A DNA stretch of 64,000 bases from Pseudonocardia autotrophica (GTDB lineage: Bacteria > Actinomycetota > Actinomycetes > Mycobacteriales > Pseudonocardiaceae), in contig NZ_AP018920.1 of the NCBI RefSeq assembly GCF_003945385.1, positions 5,146,001 to 5,210,000 on the forward strand, read 5' to 3'. Position numbers and translations under genes: made by a program. This document shows positions 44,242 through 53,016 of this stretch, one piece after another. The stretch's first letter is position 1. Every line of letters starts with the position of its first letter. The notes beneath the pieces are model-generated. The model saw nothing but the letters and a program-made list of their open reading frames with translations, searched no databases and was not told where the DNA came from.

Positions 44242-44404
44242 TCCACATACGTAGACAGTTCCTCGGGCAGCGACCTACTGTGACTCGCATCTCGACCGGC
44301 GAACCAGGAGGCGCGTACCGCCCTCCGACGAGCTGACCTCCGGCACTGCGGCGCCGGTCCGCTCCCCCGCCGCAGTGGCCGCAACGACGCGTTCTGGAGG
44401 ACCT

Positions 44405-45367
44405 GTGCGCAAGCGACTGATGGCCGGAGCCCTGGCCGCCACGATGTTCGTGGCGACCGCCTGCGGCTCCGGCGGGGCCGGTGGCTCCGACGACCTGACC
44501 GAGGTGACGGTCAACATCGTCCCGTTCTCCCCGAACGCCGTGCTGTTCCTCGGGATGGAGAAGGGGATGTTCGCCGAGCGCGGGATCGAGGTGAACATCC
44601 AGCGCGCCGCATCGCCGGTACCGGTGGTGGCATCGCTCGTCGCGGGCCAGGCCGACTTCGGCTTCGTCACGACCCCGGTGCTGATCAACGCCAACCGGGA
44701 GGGCACCCCGGTGCAGTGCGTCAGCCCGATCGACGGTCAGGTGAGCCCGGACCGCGATGCGAGCGCACTGGTCGCCTCCCCGGCCAGCGGTGTGCAGGAG
44801 CTCGCCGACCTGGCCGGCAAGACGGTCGCCGTCGTCCAGCTCGCCAGCATCAACCTGATCGGCGCCAAGAAGATGATCGAGGACGCCGGCGCGACCGGCA
44901 CCGAGTTCGTCGCGATGCCGTTCCCGCAGATGCCCCAGGCGCTCGCCGACGGCCGGGTGGACGCGGCCGTGATCACCTCGCCGTATGTCGAGCAGGCCGT
45001 CGACGCCGGTGCGGTCACCCTGGCCAACCCCAGCTCGGATCTGCTCCCCAACAGCACCATCTACTGCTACGCCGCCACCGCACAGGCGCTGGAGCGCGAT
45101 CCCGAGCTCGCCGGCAACTTCCAGGCGGCGATGACCGAGGCGATCGAGTACGCCCGCGACCACGAGCCGGAGACCCTGGAGACGCTCGTCGAACACCTGG
45201 ACCTGTCCCCCGAGGAGGCCGCGTCCCAGGTGATCCCGAGCAACTGGGTGCCCGAGATCAACGTCGAGTCGATCGGCACGATCCAGGACCTCATGGCGGA
45301 GCAGGGCTCGATCGACAGCACCGTCGAGCCCGGTGACCTGGTCTGGCGGCCCGGCGCGACCGGATAA
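44405..45367 (+). CDS. NitT/TauT-type ABC transporter substrate-binding lipoprotein
   Basis: 320 aa. Lipobox ATAC (Cys20), then an NMT1/SsuA-like periplasmic-binding fold: VTVNIVPFSPNAVLFLGMEKGMFAERGIEVNIQ and VAGQADFGFVTTPVLINANREG. Family members bind sulfonates, nitrate, taurine, thiamine precursors or aromatic acids. The GTG at 44405 follows CTGGAGG. First gene of the importer operon. Confidence 0.9.
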   Translation: MRKRLMAGALAATMFVATACGSGGAGGSDDLTEVTVNIVPFSPNAVLFLGMEKGMFAERGIEVNIQRAASPVPVVASLVAGQADFGFVTTPVLINANREGTPVQCVSPIDGQVSPDRDASALVASPASGVQELADLAGKTVAVVQLASINLIGAKKMIEDAGATGTEFVAMPFPQMPQALADGRVDAAVITSPYVEQAVDAGAVTLANPSSDLLPNSTIYCYAATAQALERDPELAGNFQAAMTEAIEYARDHEPETLETLVEHLDLSPEEAASQVIPSNWVPEINVESIGTIQDLMAEQGSIDSTVEPGDLVWRPGATG

Positions 45368-45399
45368 CCCCGAACCCCTCCGACGACAGGGACTTGCGG

Positions 45400-46296
45400 A
45401 TGCCAACCCTCAGGCTCGACTCCCCGCACGGCACCGGTTCCGCCGGCGCCGGCGGGCCGGACCCAGGCCGTGCCTCACCACCGCGTCGCGAACCGTTCGT
45501 CGACGGCCCGGTCTTCCGGGCCGGTGCGCGGGTGCTGGTGGTGGCCGTCCTGCTCGGCCTGTGGGAGACGGTCAGCCGCTCCGGGCTGCTCGACGCGGGC
45601 GCCTTCCCGAGCATGACGGCGACGATGGCCGAGCTGGGCCGACAGCTCGTCTCGGCCGAACTGTGGACGGCGATCGGCGACACCCTGCGGGGCTGGTCGG
45701 CCGGCGTGGCAATCGGTGTCACGCTGGCGATCGCGGTCGGCACGCTGCTCGGGCTGAACCGGTTCGCCTACCTCAGCGTCATTCCCGTCGTCGAGTTCGT
45801 GAAGACCGTGCCGGTCATCGCGATCCTGCCGCTGGCGATCGTCGTGTGGGGCGCGACCACCGAGATGAAGGTCTTCCTGGTCGCGTTCGGAGTGTTCTGG
45901 CCGCTGGTCATCCAGGTCATCTACGGGGTGCGCGCGGTGGATCCGGTGGTCCGGGACACCGCGACCGTGCTGCGGCTGCGCGGCCTGCGCCGGTTCAGCA
46001 CCGTGACCCTGCCGAGCGCCGCCCCGTTCGTCGCCACCGGCGTCCGGGTCGCGGCCGCCGTCGGCCTGATCCTCACCATCATCGCGGAGCTGATCGGCGG
46101 CGCCGAGGGCCTCGGCCTGAGCATCCTCAGCTCGGTCAACGCCGGACCGGAGCGGCTACCCGCGACGTATGCGTTCATCCTGGTCACCGGCGTGCTCGGG
46201 GTACTGGTGACCAGCGCGTTCAGCTGGCTGGAGCGCCGGGCCCTGCACTGGCACGAGAGCCAGCGCAACGCCACCGCGAAGGGGGCCCGACCGTGA
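45400..46296 (+). CDS. ABC transporter permease 1 (SsuC-like)
   Basis: 298 aa, six membrane segments. Contains the ABC permease EAA-type loop (DPVVRDTATVLRLRGLRRFSTVTLPSAAPFVATGVRVA). The N-terminal 45 residues are cytoplasmic and Pro/Gly-rich. Likely forms a heterodimeric channel with the next permease, since both genes are in tandem. The ATG at 45400 gives normal length. Confidence 0.88.
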   Translation: MPTLRLDSPHGTGSAGAGGPDPGRASPPRREPFVDGPVFRAGARVLVVAVLLGLWETVSRSGLLDAGAFPSMTATMAELGRQLVSAELWTAIGDTLRGWSAGVAIGVTLAIAVGTLLGLNRFAYLSVIPVVEFVKTVPVIAILPLAIVVWGATTEMKVFLVAFGVFWPLVIQVIYGVRAVDPVVRDTATVLRLRGLRRFSTVTLPSAAPFVATGVRVAAAVGLILTIIAELIGGAEGLGLSILSSVNAGPERLPATYAFILVTGVLGVLVTSAFSWLERRALHWHESQRNATAKGARP

Positions 46297-47132
46297 CGAC
46301 CACCCGTCCTTCCCCGGCCCGCAGTGCCCGCAGCGCCCGGCCCGGCCGGCCCGCCGCGTGGCGGCGACCGCTCACCCAGCTCTGGCGGCTGTGGTTCTTC
46401 GTGCTCGTGCTGGTGCTGTGGTGGGTACTGTCGGACGGCAGCACCTCCACGTTCTTCCCACCGTTGCGCGAGATCGTCGCCAGCCTCCACGAGCTCTGGA
46501 TCGTCGGCGACGCCCGTGGCGAGCTGTGGTCGAGCCTGGGCCACTTCGCGATCGGCTACCCGCTCGCCGGGCTGCTCGGCGTCGGCATCGGGGCGCTGCT
46601 GTGGCGCTTCCACCGGGTCGGCGACGCCGTCTCGCCGGTGTTGTACTTCGTCTACGTGGTGCCGACCGCGGCCCTGCTGCCCGCGATCGTCGCGCTGATG
46701 GGCATCGGCTCGTCGATGAAGGTCACGATCATCGTGCTCGCCGCGATCTGGCCGACCCTGCTGAACACCCTGGACGGCATGCGCGGCGTCGACCCGGTCA
46801 AGCTCGACACCGCCCGGGTGCTGCACATGTCCTCGGCCCGCACGGTCCGCACCGTGGTGCTGCCCGGGGCGATGCCACAGATCATGGCCGGGCTCCGGCA
46901 CAGCCTGCAGATCGCGGTGATCATGATGGTGGTGAGCGAGCTCATCGCCTCCCGGGCCGGGATCGGATTCTTCATCCTCGACGCCCAGCAGCGGTTCGCG
47001 ATGACCGAGATGTGGACCGGGATCATCGTCCTGGCCGTCGTCGGGAGCCTGCTGACCTTCCTGTTCATCGCTGTCGAACGTGTCGTTCTCGCCTGGTACA
47101 TCGGCGCCCGCGCCGTCGAGCAGAAGGGCTGA
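46293..47132 (+). CDS. ABC transporter permease 2 (SsuC-like)
   Basis: 279 aa, six membrane segments and an EAA loop (DPVKLDTARVLHMSSARTVRTVVLPGAMPQIMAGLRHSL). GTG start overlaps the previous stop. A basic N-terminus of about 30 residues precedes the first helix. Paralogous to permease 1. Confidence 0.88.
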   Translation: MTTTRPSPARSARSARPGRPAAWRRPLTQLWRLWFFVLVLVLWWVLSDGSTSTFFPPLREIVASLHELWIVGDARGELWSSLGHFAIGYPLAGLLGVGIGALLWRFHRVGDAVSPVLYFVYVVPTAALLPAIVALMGIGSSMKVTIIVLAAIWPTLLNTLDGMRGVDPVKLDTARVLHMSSARTVRTVVLPGAMPQIMAGLRHSLQIAVIMMVVSELIASRAGIGFFILDAQQRFAMTEMWTGIIVLAVVGSLLTFLFIAVERVVLAWYIGARAVEQKG

Positions 47133-47136
47133 CCCC

Positions 47137-47952
47137 ATGACGTCGTCGAGTGAGACCGTCCGCCCCGACAGCACCCCCGCGGTGGAACCGGTGCTGTCGG
47201 TGCGTTCGCTGCGCAAGAGCTACAACACCGGCCGGCCCACCGAGCGGCTCGCCATCGCCGACGTCACGTTCGACGTCGGCCTCGGCGAGTTCGTCTGCGT
47301 CGTCGGGCCCAGCGGGGCGGGCAAGACCACCCTGCTGCGCTGCCTCAGCGGGCTGCTGCCCCCGACCTCGGGCGAGGTCCGGTTCGAGGGCACCCCGCTG
47401 GACTCGGTGCCGGACAAGCTGAGCGTGGTGTTCCAGGACTACAGCCGCTCGCTGTTCCCGTGGCTGTCGGTGAACCGCAACGTCGCCGTCCCGCTCAAGG
47501 TGGCGGGGGTGGGCCGGGAGCAGCGCGAGGCGCGGATCGCCGAGGTGCTGCACGCCGTCGGCCTCGGCGACGTCGGACGCAGCTACCCGTGGCAGCTCTC
47601 CGGCGGGATGCAGCAGCGGGTCGCGATCGCCCGCGCGCTCGCGCACCGGCCCGACATGCTCCTGATGGACGAGCCGTTCGCCTCGGTCGACGCGCAGACC
47701 CGGTTCGACCTGGAGGACCTCATCCTGCGGGTGCGCGCCGAGCTCGGCATCACCGTCGTGCTGGTCACCCACGACATCGACGAGGCCGTGTACCTGGCCG
47801 ATCGGGTCGTCGTCCTCAGTGGAGCGCCGAGCCGGGTCGCCGAGATCGTCGAGGTGCCGCTGGAGCGTCCGCGCTCGCAGCTCGCGACCCGCTCCAGCGA
47901 GACGTTCGGGACGCTGCGCCGGCACCTGATGGAACTCGTCACCACCCCCTGA
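47137..47952 (+). CDS. ABC transporter ATP-binding protein (SsuB-like)
   Basis: 271 aa. Walker A GPSGAGKTT, Q-loop VFQDYSRSLFPW, signature LSGGMQQRVAIARAL, Walker B MLLMDEPFASVDAQTR, switch His in VTHDIDEAVYLADRV. ATPase of the importer. The ATG follows the permease stop by 4 bp. Confidence 0.95.
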   Translation: MTSSSETVRPDSTPAVEPVLSVRSLRKSYNTGRPTERLAIADVTFDVGLGEFVCVVGPSGAGKTTLLRCLSGLLPPTSGEVRFEGTPLDSVPDKLSVVFQDYSRSLFPWLSVNRNVAVPLKVAGVGREQREARIAEVLHAVGLGDVGRSYPWQLSGGMQQRVAIARALAHRPDMLLMDEPFASVDAQTRFDLEDLILRVRAELGITVVLVTHDIDEAVYLADRVVVLSGAPSRVAEIVEVPLERPRSQLATRSSETFGTLRRHLMELVTTP

Positions 47953-47968
47953 CTCCACCGGAGGACCC

Positions 47969-49585
47969 ATGTCCCGACCTGCCGCGCACGCGCTGCTCGA
48001 CGTCCTCCACGACTGGGGCGTCGATCGGCTGTTCACCTGTCCCGGAAGCACCGAGGCGGCCGTGCTCGACGCACTCGTGCACCGCAAGGACGTCGAACCC
48101 GTCCTGACCACCCACGAGGGCGTCGCCGTGTCGATGGCCGACGGTCTGGCCCGGATCACCCGGGAGCCGTCGGTCGCCTACCTGCACGCCAACGTCGGGC
48201 TCACCAACGGCCTGAGCCACCTGTACGCGGCCCAGCTGGGGTACTCCCCCGTCGTCCTGCTGAACGGGCTCAAGCCCTCCTCGATCCAGGCCCGCGAGGG
48301 GTTCACCACCGGTCGCCGGATGCGCGATCTGGTGCACCAGTACGTCAAGTCGGACTGGCAGTCGCTGAGCAGCGCGGCCGTCCCCGAGGACGTCAACCGG
48401 GCCGTCCGGACCGCGGTCACCGAACCGGCCGGGCCGGTGTGGGTCGGGATCGGCCAGGAGCTCCTGGAGAACGACGAACCGGTCCCGGTGCCGGAGGCGG
48501 CCCGCTTCCGGTTCGACTCGCGCACCGCCCCGACGGCGGGCCCGATCCGGGCGGCGGCCGATCTGCTGGTCACCGCGCAACGGCCGGTCATCGTGGCGGG
48601 CAACGAGATCGCCCGGGTCCGTGCGGTCGAGCAGCTGGTCGCGCTGAGCGAGCAGCTCGGGCTCCCGGTGCTGCACGAGGACCGGCGCGGCTTCGAACGG
48701 CCCGGGTTCCCCACCGACCACCCGCACTTCCGCGGCCAGTACTCGCCGGACCATCCGCTGGTGCGCGACGCCGACCTGCTGGTGTTCCTCGGCGCCCGGC
48801 TGTTCAACGAGTTCGAGCCTGCCCGGGTGCCGCCACTGCCCGACGGCGTCCCGGTCGTGCACGGGCACGGCGACGCCCGGCACATCGCGATGATCCACGG
48901 CGTGGACGTCGCACTGGTCGGCGATCAGGGGCTGGTGATCGCCGCGCTGGCGGGCGCGCTCGCCGATCAGGCGCCCCGGACCGTCCCACCGGCCGCCCCC
49001 GCACCGGCCCGTACCCCGTCGGGCGGTGCGGTGCTGCGCCCCGGCGAGGTGGTGGACGTGCTCACCGAGTCGCTGCGCGGCAGCACGCTGATCGGCGACG
49101 CGACCACCGCCGGCGGCATCCTGCAGCAGCGTGCGCACCAGGCGAGCGGTGACGACTACCTGGTGTCGACGTCCGGCTCGCTCGGCTGGGGCATGGGCGC
49201 CGCCCTCGGCGTGGCGATGGGGATGCCCGGCCGCCGGGTCGCCGCCGTGCTGGGCGACGGGGTGTTCCAGTTCGGCCTGCCCGCGCTCTGGTCGGCGGCG
49301 CGCAGCGGATTGCCGGTCACCTACGTGGTGCTGAACAACGGCGGCTACGCGGCCGTCGGCTCGGCGCTGCAACGCTTCGGCGGGGACGCGCTCGCCTCGG
49401 GCGTGTATCCCGGGGTCGACATCTCCGGGCCGCGGATCGCCGACATCGCCACCGGGTTCGGGGTGCCGGGGCGCCGGGTCACGACGCTGCCGGAGCTACG
49501 GGACGCGCTCGCGGACTCCGCCGGTGTCGACCACCCGACGCTGGTCGAGGTGATGACGGAGCCGACGGAGTTCAGCCCGTCCTGA
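47969..49585 (+). CDS. Thiamine-diphosphate enzyme, benzoylformate decarboxylase/acetolactate synthase-like
   Basis: 538 aa with three domains. The catalytic Glu50 lies in VLTTHEGVAVSM; the cofactor motif GDG (429-431) to NN is in GDGVFQFGLPALW...VVLNNGGYAAVG. The THE triad and single-chain length fit benzoylformate decarboxylase-like or 2-hydroxyacyl-CoA lyase-like enzymes as well as ALS relatives. It follows the importer by 16 bp, so it probably acts on the imported 2-oxo or 2-hydroxy acid. Substrate unknown. Confidence 0.85.
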   Translation: MSRPAAHALLDVLHDWGVDRLFTCPGSTEAAVLDALVHRKDVEPVLTTHEGVAVSMADGLARITREPSVAYLHANVGLTNGLSHLYAAQLGYSPVVLLNGLKPSSIQAREGFTTGRRMRDLVHQYVKSDWQSLSSAAVPEDVNRAVRTAVTEPAGPVWVGIGQELLENDEPVPVPEAARFRFDSRTAPTAGPIRAAADLLVTAQRPVIVAGNEIARVRAVEQLVALSEQLGLPVLHEDRRGFERPGFPTDHPHFRGQYSPDHPLVRDADLLVFLGARLFNEFEPARVPPLPDGVPVVHGHGDARHIAMIHGVDVALVGDQGLVIAALAGALADQAPRTVPPAAPAPARTPSGGAVLRPGEVVDVLTESLRGSTLIGDATTAGGILQQRAHQASGDDYLVSTSGSLGWGMGAALGVAMGMPGRRVAAVLGDGVFQFGLPALWSAARSGLPVTYVVLNNGGYAAVGSALQRFGGDALASGVYPGVDISGPRIADIATGFGVPGRRVTTLPELRDALADSAGVDHPTLVEVMTEPTEFSPS

Positions 49586-49688
49586 GTGGACACGGTGCAG
49601 GATACGTGCCGGTCGCCGGTGGCGGGGCGGCGCACCCTGCCCGATGTCACCTCCGGAGGCGGCGCACCGCACGCCGGACGCCCTGCTC

Positions 49689-49720
49689 GGTGCCGCACCG
49701 CCACCAGGCGGTGCGGCGCC
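49689..49720. terminator. Hairpin terminator of the importer/ThDP operon
   Basis: 14-bp stem (49689-49702 with 49707-49720) with one wobble pair and an ACCA loop, in the 139-bp convergent gap. Confidence 0.75.
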
Positions 49721-49724
49721 GAGG

Positions 49725-50150
49725 TCAGCCGGTGCGGACGACGATCCGGGAGCGCTTCGCGTCGAGCACCGGGGAGCCGTCGGGGAGCTCGGCGCCGACC
49801 GCGAGCACCGCGGTACCGGGGGCGCCGGACCCGTCGTCCTCCAGCACCTCGGCCCGCAGGGTCACGGTCGCGCCGACCGGGCAGGGGGCCCGGAAGCTGA
49901 CCGAGGTGGAGAGCACCCGGTCGTCGCCGCCGACCCACTCCCCGACCACCCGGACCAGCAGCCCGAGGGTGAGCATGCCGTGCACGATCACCCCACCGGC
50001 CGGGCCGGCCTGCGCCGCGTACGGCTCGTCCCAGTGCAGCCGGTTGAAGTCACCGGACGCCCCGGCGTAGCGGATCAGGTCGGCCTGCTCCACGGTGTGC
50101 CGGCGCTGCGGCATCACGGTGCCGGGCCGCAGCGTCGTCGCGGCGGTCAC
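49725..50150 (-). CDS. MaoC-type (R)-hydratase, C-terminal half-type subunit
   Basis: 141 aa hot-dog fold with the hydratase motif YAGASGDFNRLHWDEPYA (Asp34, His39). It likely adds water to an enoyl-CoA. It overlaps the next hot-dog gene by 4 bp; the two probably form one hydratase, as in actinobacterial steroid side-chain enzymes where the hydratase is a heteromer. Last gene of the operon. Confidence 0.88.
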   Translation of the reverse strand: MTAATTLRPGTVMPQRRHTVEQADLIRYAGASGDFNRLHWDEPYAAQAGPAGGVIVHGMLTLGLLVRVVGEWVGGDDRVLSTSVSFRAPCPVGATVTLRAEVLEDDGSGAPGTAVLAVGAELPDGSPVLDAKRSRIVVRTG

Positions 50151-50629
50151 GCCGCCGCCCCCAGGTAGGCGATCGTCTGTCTGCTGGTGGCCACCGGACG
50201 CTCCGACGACTCGTCCACGCACTCGATCTCCAGCGTCAGGTAGGTGTGTGCGCCCCGGTCGCGCACATCGGTGATCGTCGGGGTGCAGCGCAGCACGTCG
50301 CCGCTGCGGACCCGGCCGTGGAACTCGTACTCCTGGCCGGCGTGCACGATCGCGCCGCTGCCGCCGAGGCCCTCGTCCTCCCGGAGCAGGGCGGCGCCGC
50401 GCATCACGGTGAAGCAGGCGGCGAACATCCCGGGCGCCTCCATCGGGGTGCCGACCGGCACGTCCGGCACGGCGAACCCGACGGACGCGGCGTACTCCTC
50501 GATCTTGGCGCGGCTCACCTCGTAGCGGTACACCGGATAGCGGTGGCCGATCCGTCCTGTGTCGATCCTGCCTGTGTCGGTACTGCCTGTGTCGGTACTG
50601 CCTGTGTCGGTCCTGCCTGTGTCGGTCAC
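50147..50629 (-). CDS. MaoC N-terminal (FAS1-DH-like) hydratase subunit with repeat tail
   Basis: 160 aa. Hot-dog domain from about residue 30 (YRYEVSRAKIEEYAASVGFAVP and HAGQEYEFHGRVRSGDVLRC). Residues 1-27 are TDTGS/TDTGR-type repeats encoded by a 15-bp tandem repeat. The GTG at 50629 has a strong AAGGAGG, so translation includes the repeats. The active-site Asp/His pair seen in the partner is absent, so it may be the binding subunit (inference). Confidence 0.82.
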   Translation of the reverse strand: MTDTGRTDTGSTDTGSTDTGRIDTGRIGHRYPVYRYEVSRAKIEEYAASVGFAVPDVPVGTPMEAPGMFAACFTVMRGAALLREDEGLGGSGAIVHAGQEYEFHGRVRSGDVLRCTPTITDVRDRGAHTYLTLEIECVDESSERPVATSRQTIAYLGAAA

Positions 50630-50630
50630 T
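50556..50630 (-). repeat. 15-bp tandem repeat, five copies, in frame
   Basis: Units CCTGTGTCGGTACTG and variants from 50556 to 50630. They code for a pentapeptide repeat (TDTGS/TDTGR) at the N-terminus of the MaoC N-type protein. Copy number is likely to vary among strains. Confidence 0.9.
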
Positions 50631-50650
50631 GTTCCTCCTTCGGTCGGTCC

Positions 50651-51799
50651 TCAGATGTGGGGTGGCGGCGGGCCCGGGCGCAGGGAGGCGGCCGTGTCCT
50701 GGAACAGCTCGCCGTCGAGCAGCCCGGCACCGAGCAGCCGTTCCAGCTCACGCCGGCTGCCGAACCGGTGCGCGAACGTGTGCCCCCGTTTCACGAGCAC
50801 GTGCAGCTCGTGTTCCCAGGTGAAGCCGATGCCGCCGAGCGCCTGCAGGCAGTGCCGCTGCGCCGCGTCGAACGCGCGGCGGGCGAGGACGGCCGCGCAG
50901 GTGACCGTGCCGCCCGCGACCGGGTCGCCGCGGTCGACGTCGACGGCGGCACCGCCGACCGCGCTGCGGGCGATCTCGATCTCGACGTGGGTGTCGGCGA
51001 GCCGGTGCCGGACGGCCTGGAAGCTGCCGATCGGTACGCCGAACTGGACCCGCGTGCGCGCGTGCTCGACGGCGATCTCCAGCAGTCGCGCGGCGATGCC
51101 GACCAGGTAGGCGGCGCCGCCCAGGCGGCCCAGGGTGACGGCGCCGACGTCGAGCAGCAGCGGCAGCGGGTGTCCGGCCGGGCGATCCGCGGGACCGCGG
51201 GCGGGCGCTGCGGCACCGCCGGGCGCCGATCCGGGGACCGGGCCGGACGGGACAGCGGTCGTCGGGAGCCGGAACGACCGTTCCAGGCGGTCCGCTGTGG
51301 ACACCGGATCAGCGGCCGCACCGAGGTCCGGGCCGAGCAGCACGTCACCGTGCGGACCCGGCACGACCACCGCATGGGCGACGTCGAGGTCCGGGGCCCG
51401 CCCGGCCGGATCGGCCGCGGTGGCGACCGCGTGGCCGTCGACCACCCGTGCCAGCAGCGGATGGTCGTGGGCGGCGAGCGCGGGGACGGCGACCCAGAGC
51501 GTCTCCACCAGCGGACCCGGCACCGGCACCCGTCCGGCCTGCTCGGTGATCGCTGCCAGCTCGGACGGCGCCAGGCCGAGGCCGCCGCGGTCCTGCGGAA
51601 GCAGCGCGCCGAACAGGCCCGACTCGCCGAGGACCCGCCAGCCGGGCCCGGGCGGGCCCGGATCACCGGCCGGGTCGGGCCCACCCGGCGCCGCGGCGGA
51701 TCCCGCCCGCCCCGCCGCGTCGAACACGGGCCGCGCGGCCTCGGCGAGCGAGCGCTGCTCCGCGGACGGGTCGAACAACCGCGACGCCTGCGACCTCAT
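50651..51799 (-). CDS. Acyl-CoA dehydrogenase, small FadE-like subunit
   Basis: 382 aa with a variable, Pro/Gly/Ala-rich central insertion (about 170-215). FGVPIGSFQAVRHRLADTHVEIEIARSA and CLQALGGIGFTWEHELHVLVKRG resemble the FadE27/ChsE-type partner subunits. It lacks several flavin-binding signatures of ordinary ACADs, suggesting that it works as a heteromer with the product of the adjacent overlapping gene (ATGA). ATG at 51799 was chosen by that overlap; the longer reading is not credible. Confidence 0.82.
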   Translation of the reverse strand: MRSQASRLFDPSAEQRSLAEAARPVFDAAGRAGSAAAPGGPDPAGDPGPPGPGWRVLGESGLFGALLPQDRGGLGLAPSELAAITEQAGRVPVPGPLVETLWVAVPALAAHDHPLLARVVDGHAVATAADPAGRAPDLDVAHAVVVPGPHGDVLLGPDLGAAADPVSTADRLERSFRLPTTAVPSGPVPGSAPGGAAAPARGPADRPAGHPLPLLLDVGAVTLGRLGGAAYLVGIAARLLEIAVEHARTRVQFGVPIGSFQAVRHRLADTHVEIEIARSAVGGAAVDVDRGDPVAGGTVTCAAVLARRAFDAAQRHCLQALGGIGFTWEHELHVLVKRGHTFAHRFGSRRELERLLGAGLLDGELFQDTAASLRPGPPPPHI

Positions 51800-53016
51800 C
51801 GGGGCAGTCCGAGCAACCGGTCCGCGACGACGGTCCGCTGGATCTCGGCCGCCCCGCCGTAGATCCGCCCGGCGCGGCTGTGCCACAGGTCCAGGAACTC
51901 GGGCGTCCCCTCGGCGGTGCGCTCGTCGCCGAACAGGTCCAGCCCCAGCTCGACGACGTCGAGATCCAGCTCCGAGGAGTACAGCTTCACCACGCTCGAC
52001 TCCGCGCCCGGCTGCTCGCCCCGCCATGCCGCGGCGACCCGGCGGTCGGTGTGGCAGCGGTAGCCGTGCACCCGGGCGACCAGCGCCCCCAACTCACCTT
52101 CGACGGCGGCCCGGTCGAGGTCCGGGCCGATCGCGGTGAGGTCGGCGGCCGGCGCTCCCGGCTCACGTTCGTCGGAGGCCCGGTCCCGGCCGGGGCCGGC
52201 CGCGGCGACGTCGGCGGCCAGCGCCGCCAGCCGCCGGCGGCTGCGGGCCGGACCGCCGGCGTCGGGCCCGCGTTCGAACGACAGCAGCCGCATCGCGATT
52301 GCCCAGCCGTCGCCCTCGTCGCCGATCCGGTCGGTGACCGGCACCCGGACACCGGTCAGAAACACCTCGGCGAAGCCGGTGCGGCCGTGCACCTGCCGGA
52401 TCGGGCGCACGTCGACCCCGGGACCGGTCAGGTCGATCGCGAGACAGGTGAGCCCGTGCCGCCCGGCACCGGGCGGGCCGGTGCGGACCAGCGCGAACAT
52501 CCGGTCGGCGTGCCGGCCGTAGGTGGTCCAGGTCTTCTGCCCGTCGACGACGTAGCCGTCGCCGATCCGGACCGCCCGGGTCCCGACGGCGGCGAGATCG
52601 CTGCCCGCGCCGGGCTCGGAGAAGCCCTGGCACCAGATCTCCCCGGCCGCCAGCATCGGCGGCAGCCAGCGCGCCCGCTGCGCCGCGTCGGCGGTGTGCA
52701 TCAACGCGGGCCCGAGGAAGCGCAACGCGGGACGGGTGATCCGGACCGGACCGCGGGCCCGCTCGTACTCCTCGGCGAAGATCGCCTCGTGCAGGACGTC
52801 GCCGCCCGCGCCGCCGTACTCGCGCGGCCAGGACAGCCCGCTCCAGCCGGCGTCGTGCAGGGTGCGTTCCCAGGCCCGGTGCGCGGCGAAGCCCTCGTCG
52901 GTGTCGACGTCGGGGAGCTCCTCGACGTGCGCGGCGAGCCAGGCCGCGGCGTCGCCGGCGAACCGGTGGTAGGAGTCCGGTACGTCGACCGGCCTGCGCG
53001 AGCCCGCGGTGCTCAT
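51796..53016 (-). CDS. Acyl-CoA dehydrogenase, large FadE-like subunit
   Basis: 406 aa. FAD/substrate motifs WCQGFSEPGAGSDLAAVGTRAVRIGDGYVVDGQKTWTTYG and IYGGAAEIQRTVVADRLLG. The C-terminal motif has Gly where many ACADs have the catalytic Glu of the YEG motif. About 70 residues near 270-340 are charged and Arg/Ala-rich. With its partner gene at 50651 it likely forms an actinobacterial alpha2-beta2 ACAD. GTG/ATG overlap with the CoA ligase supports coupling. Confidence 0.85.
   Translation of the reverse strand: MSTAGSRRPVDVPDSYHRFAGDAAAWLAAHVEELPDVDTDEGFAAHRAWERTLHDAGWSGLSWPREYGGAGGDVLHEAIFAEEYERARGPVRITRPALRFLGPALMHTADAAQRARWLPPMLAAGEIWCQGFSEPGAGSDLAAVGTRAVRIGDGYVVDGQKTWTTYGRHADRMFALVRTGPPGAGRHGLTCLAIDLTGPGVDVRPIRQVHGRTGFAEVFLTGVRVPVTDRIGDEGDGWAIAMRLLSFERGPDAGGPARSRRRLAALAADVAAAGPGRDRASDEREPGAPAADLTAIGPDLDRAAVEGELGALVARVHGYRCHTDRRVAAAWRGEQPGAESSVVKLYSSELDLDVVELGLDLFGDERTAEGTPEFLDLWHSRAGRIYGGAAEIQRTVVADRLLGLPR

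Noticed and set aside
44280..44336. Short leader reading frame before the ABC importer
   Set aside because: Starts at a GTG but has no amino-acid bias, no clear promoter spacing and no hairpins downstream.
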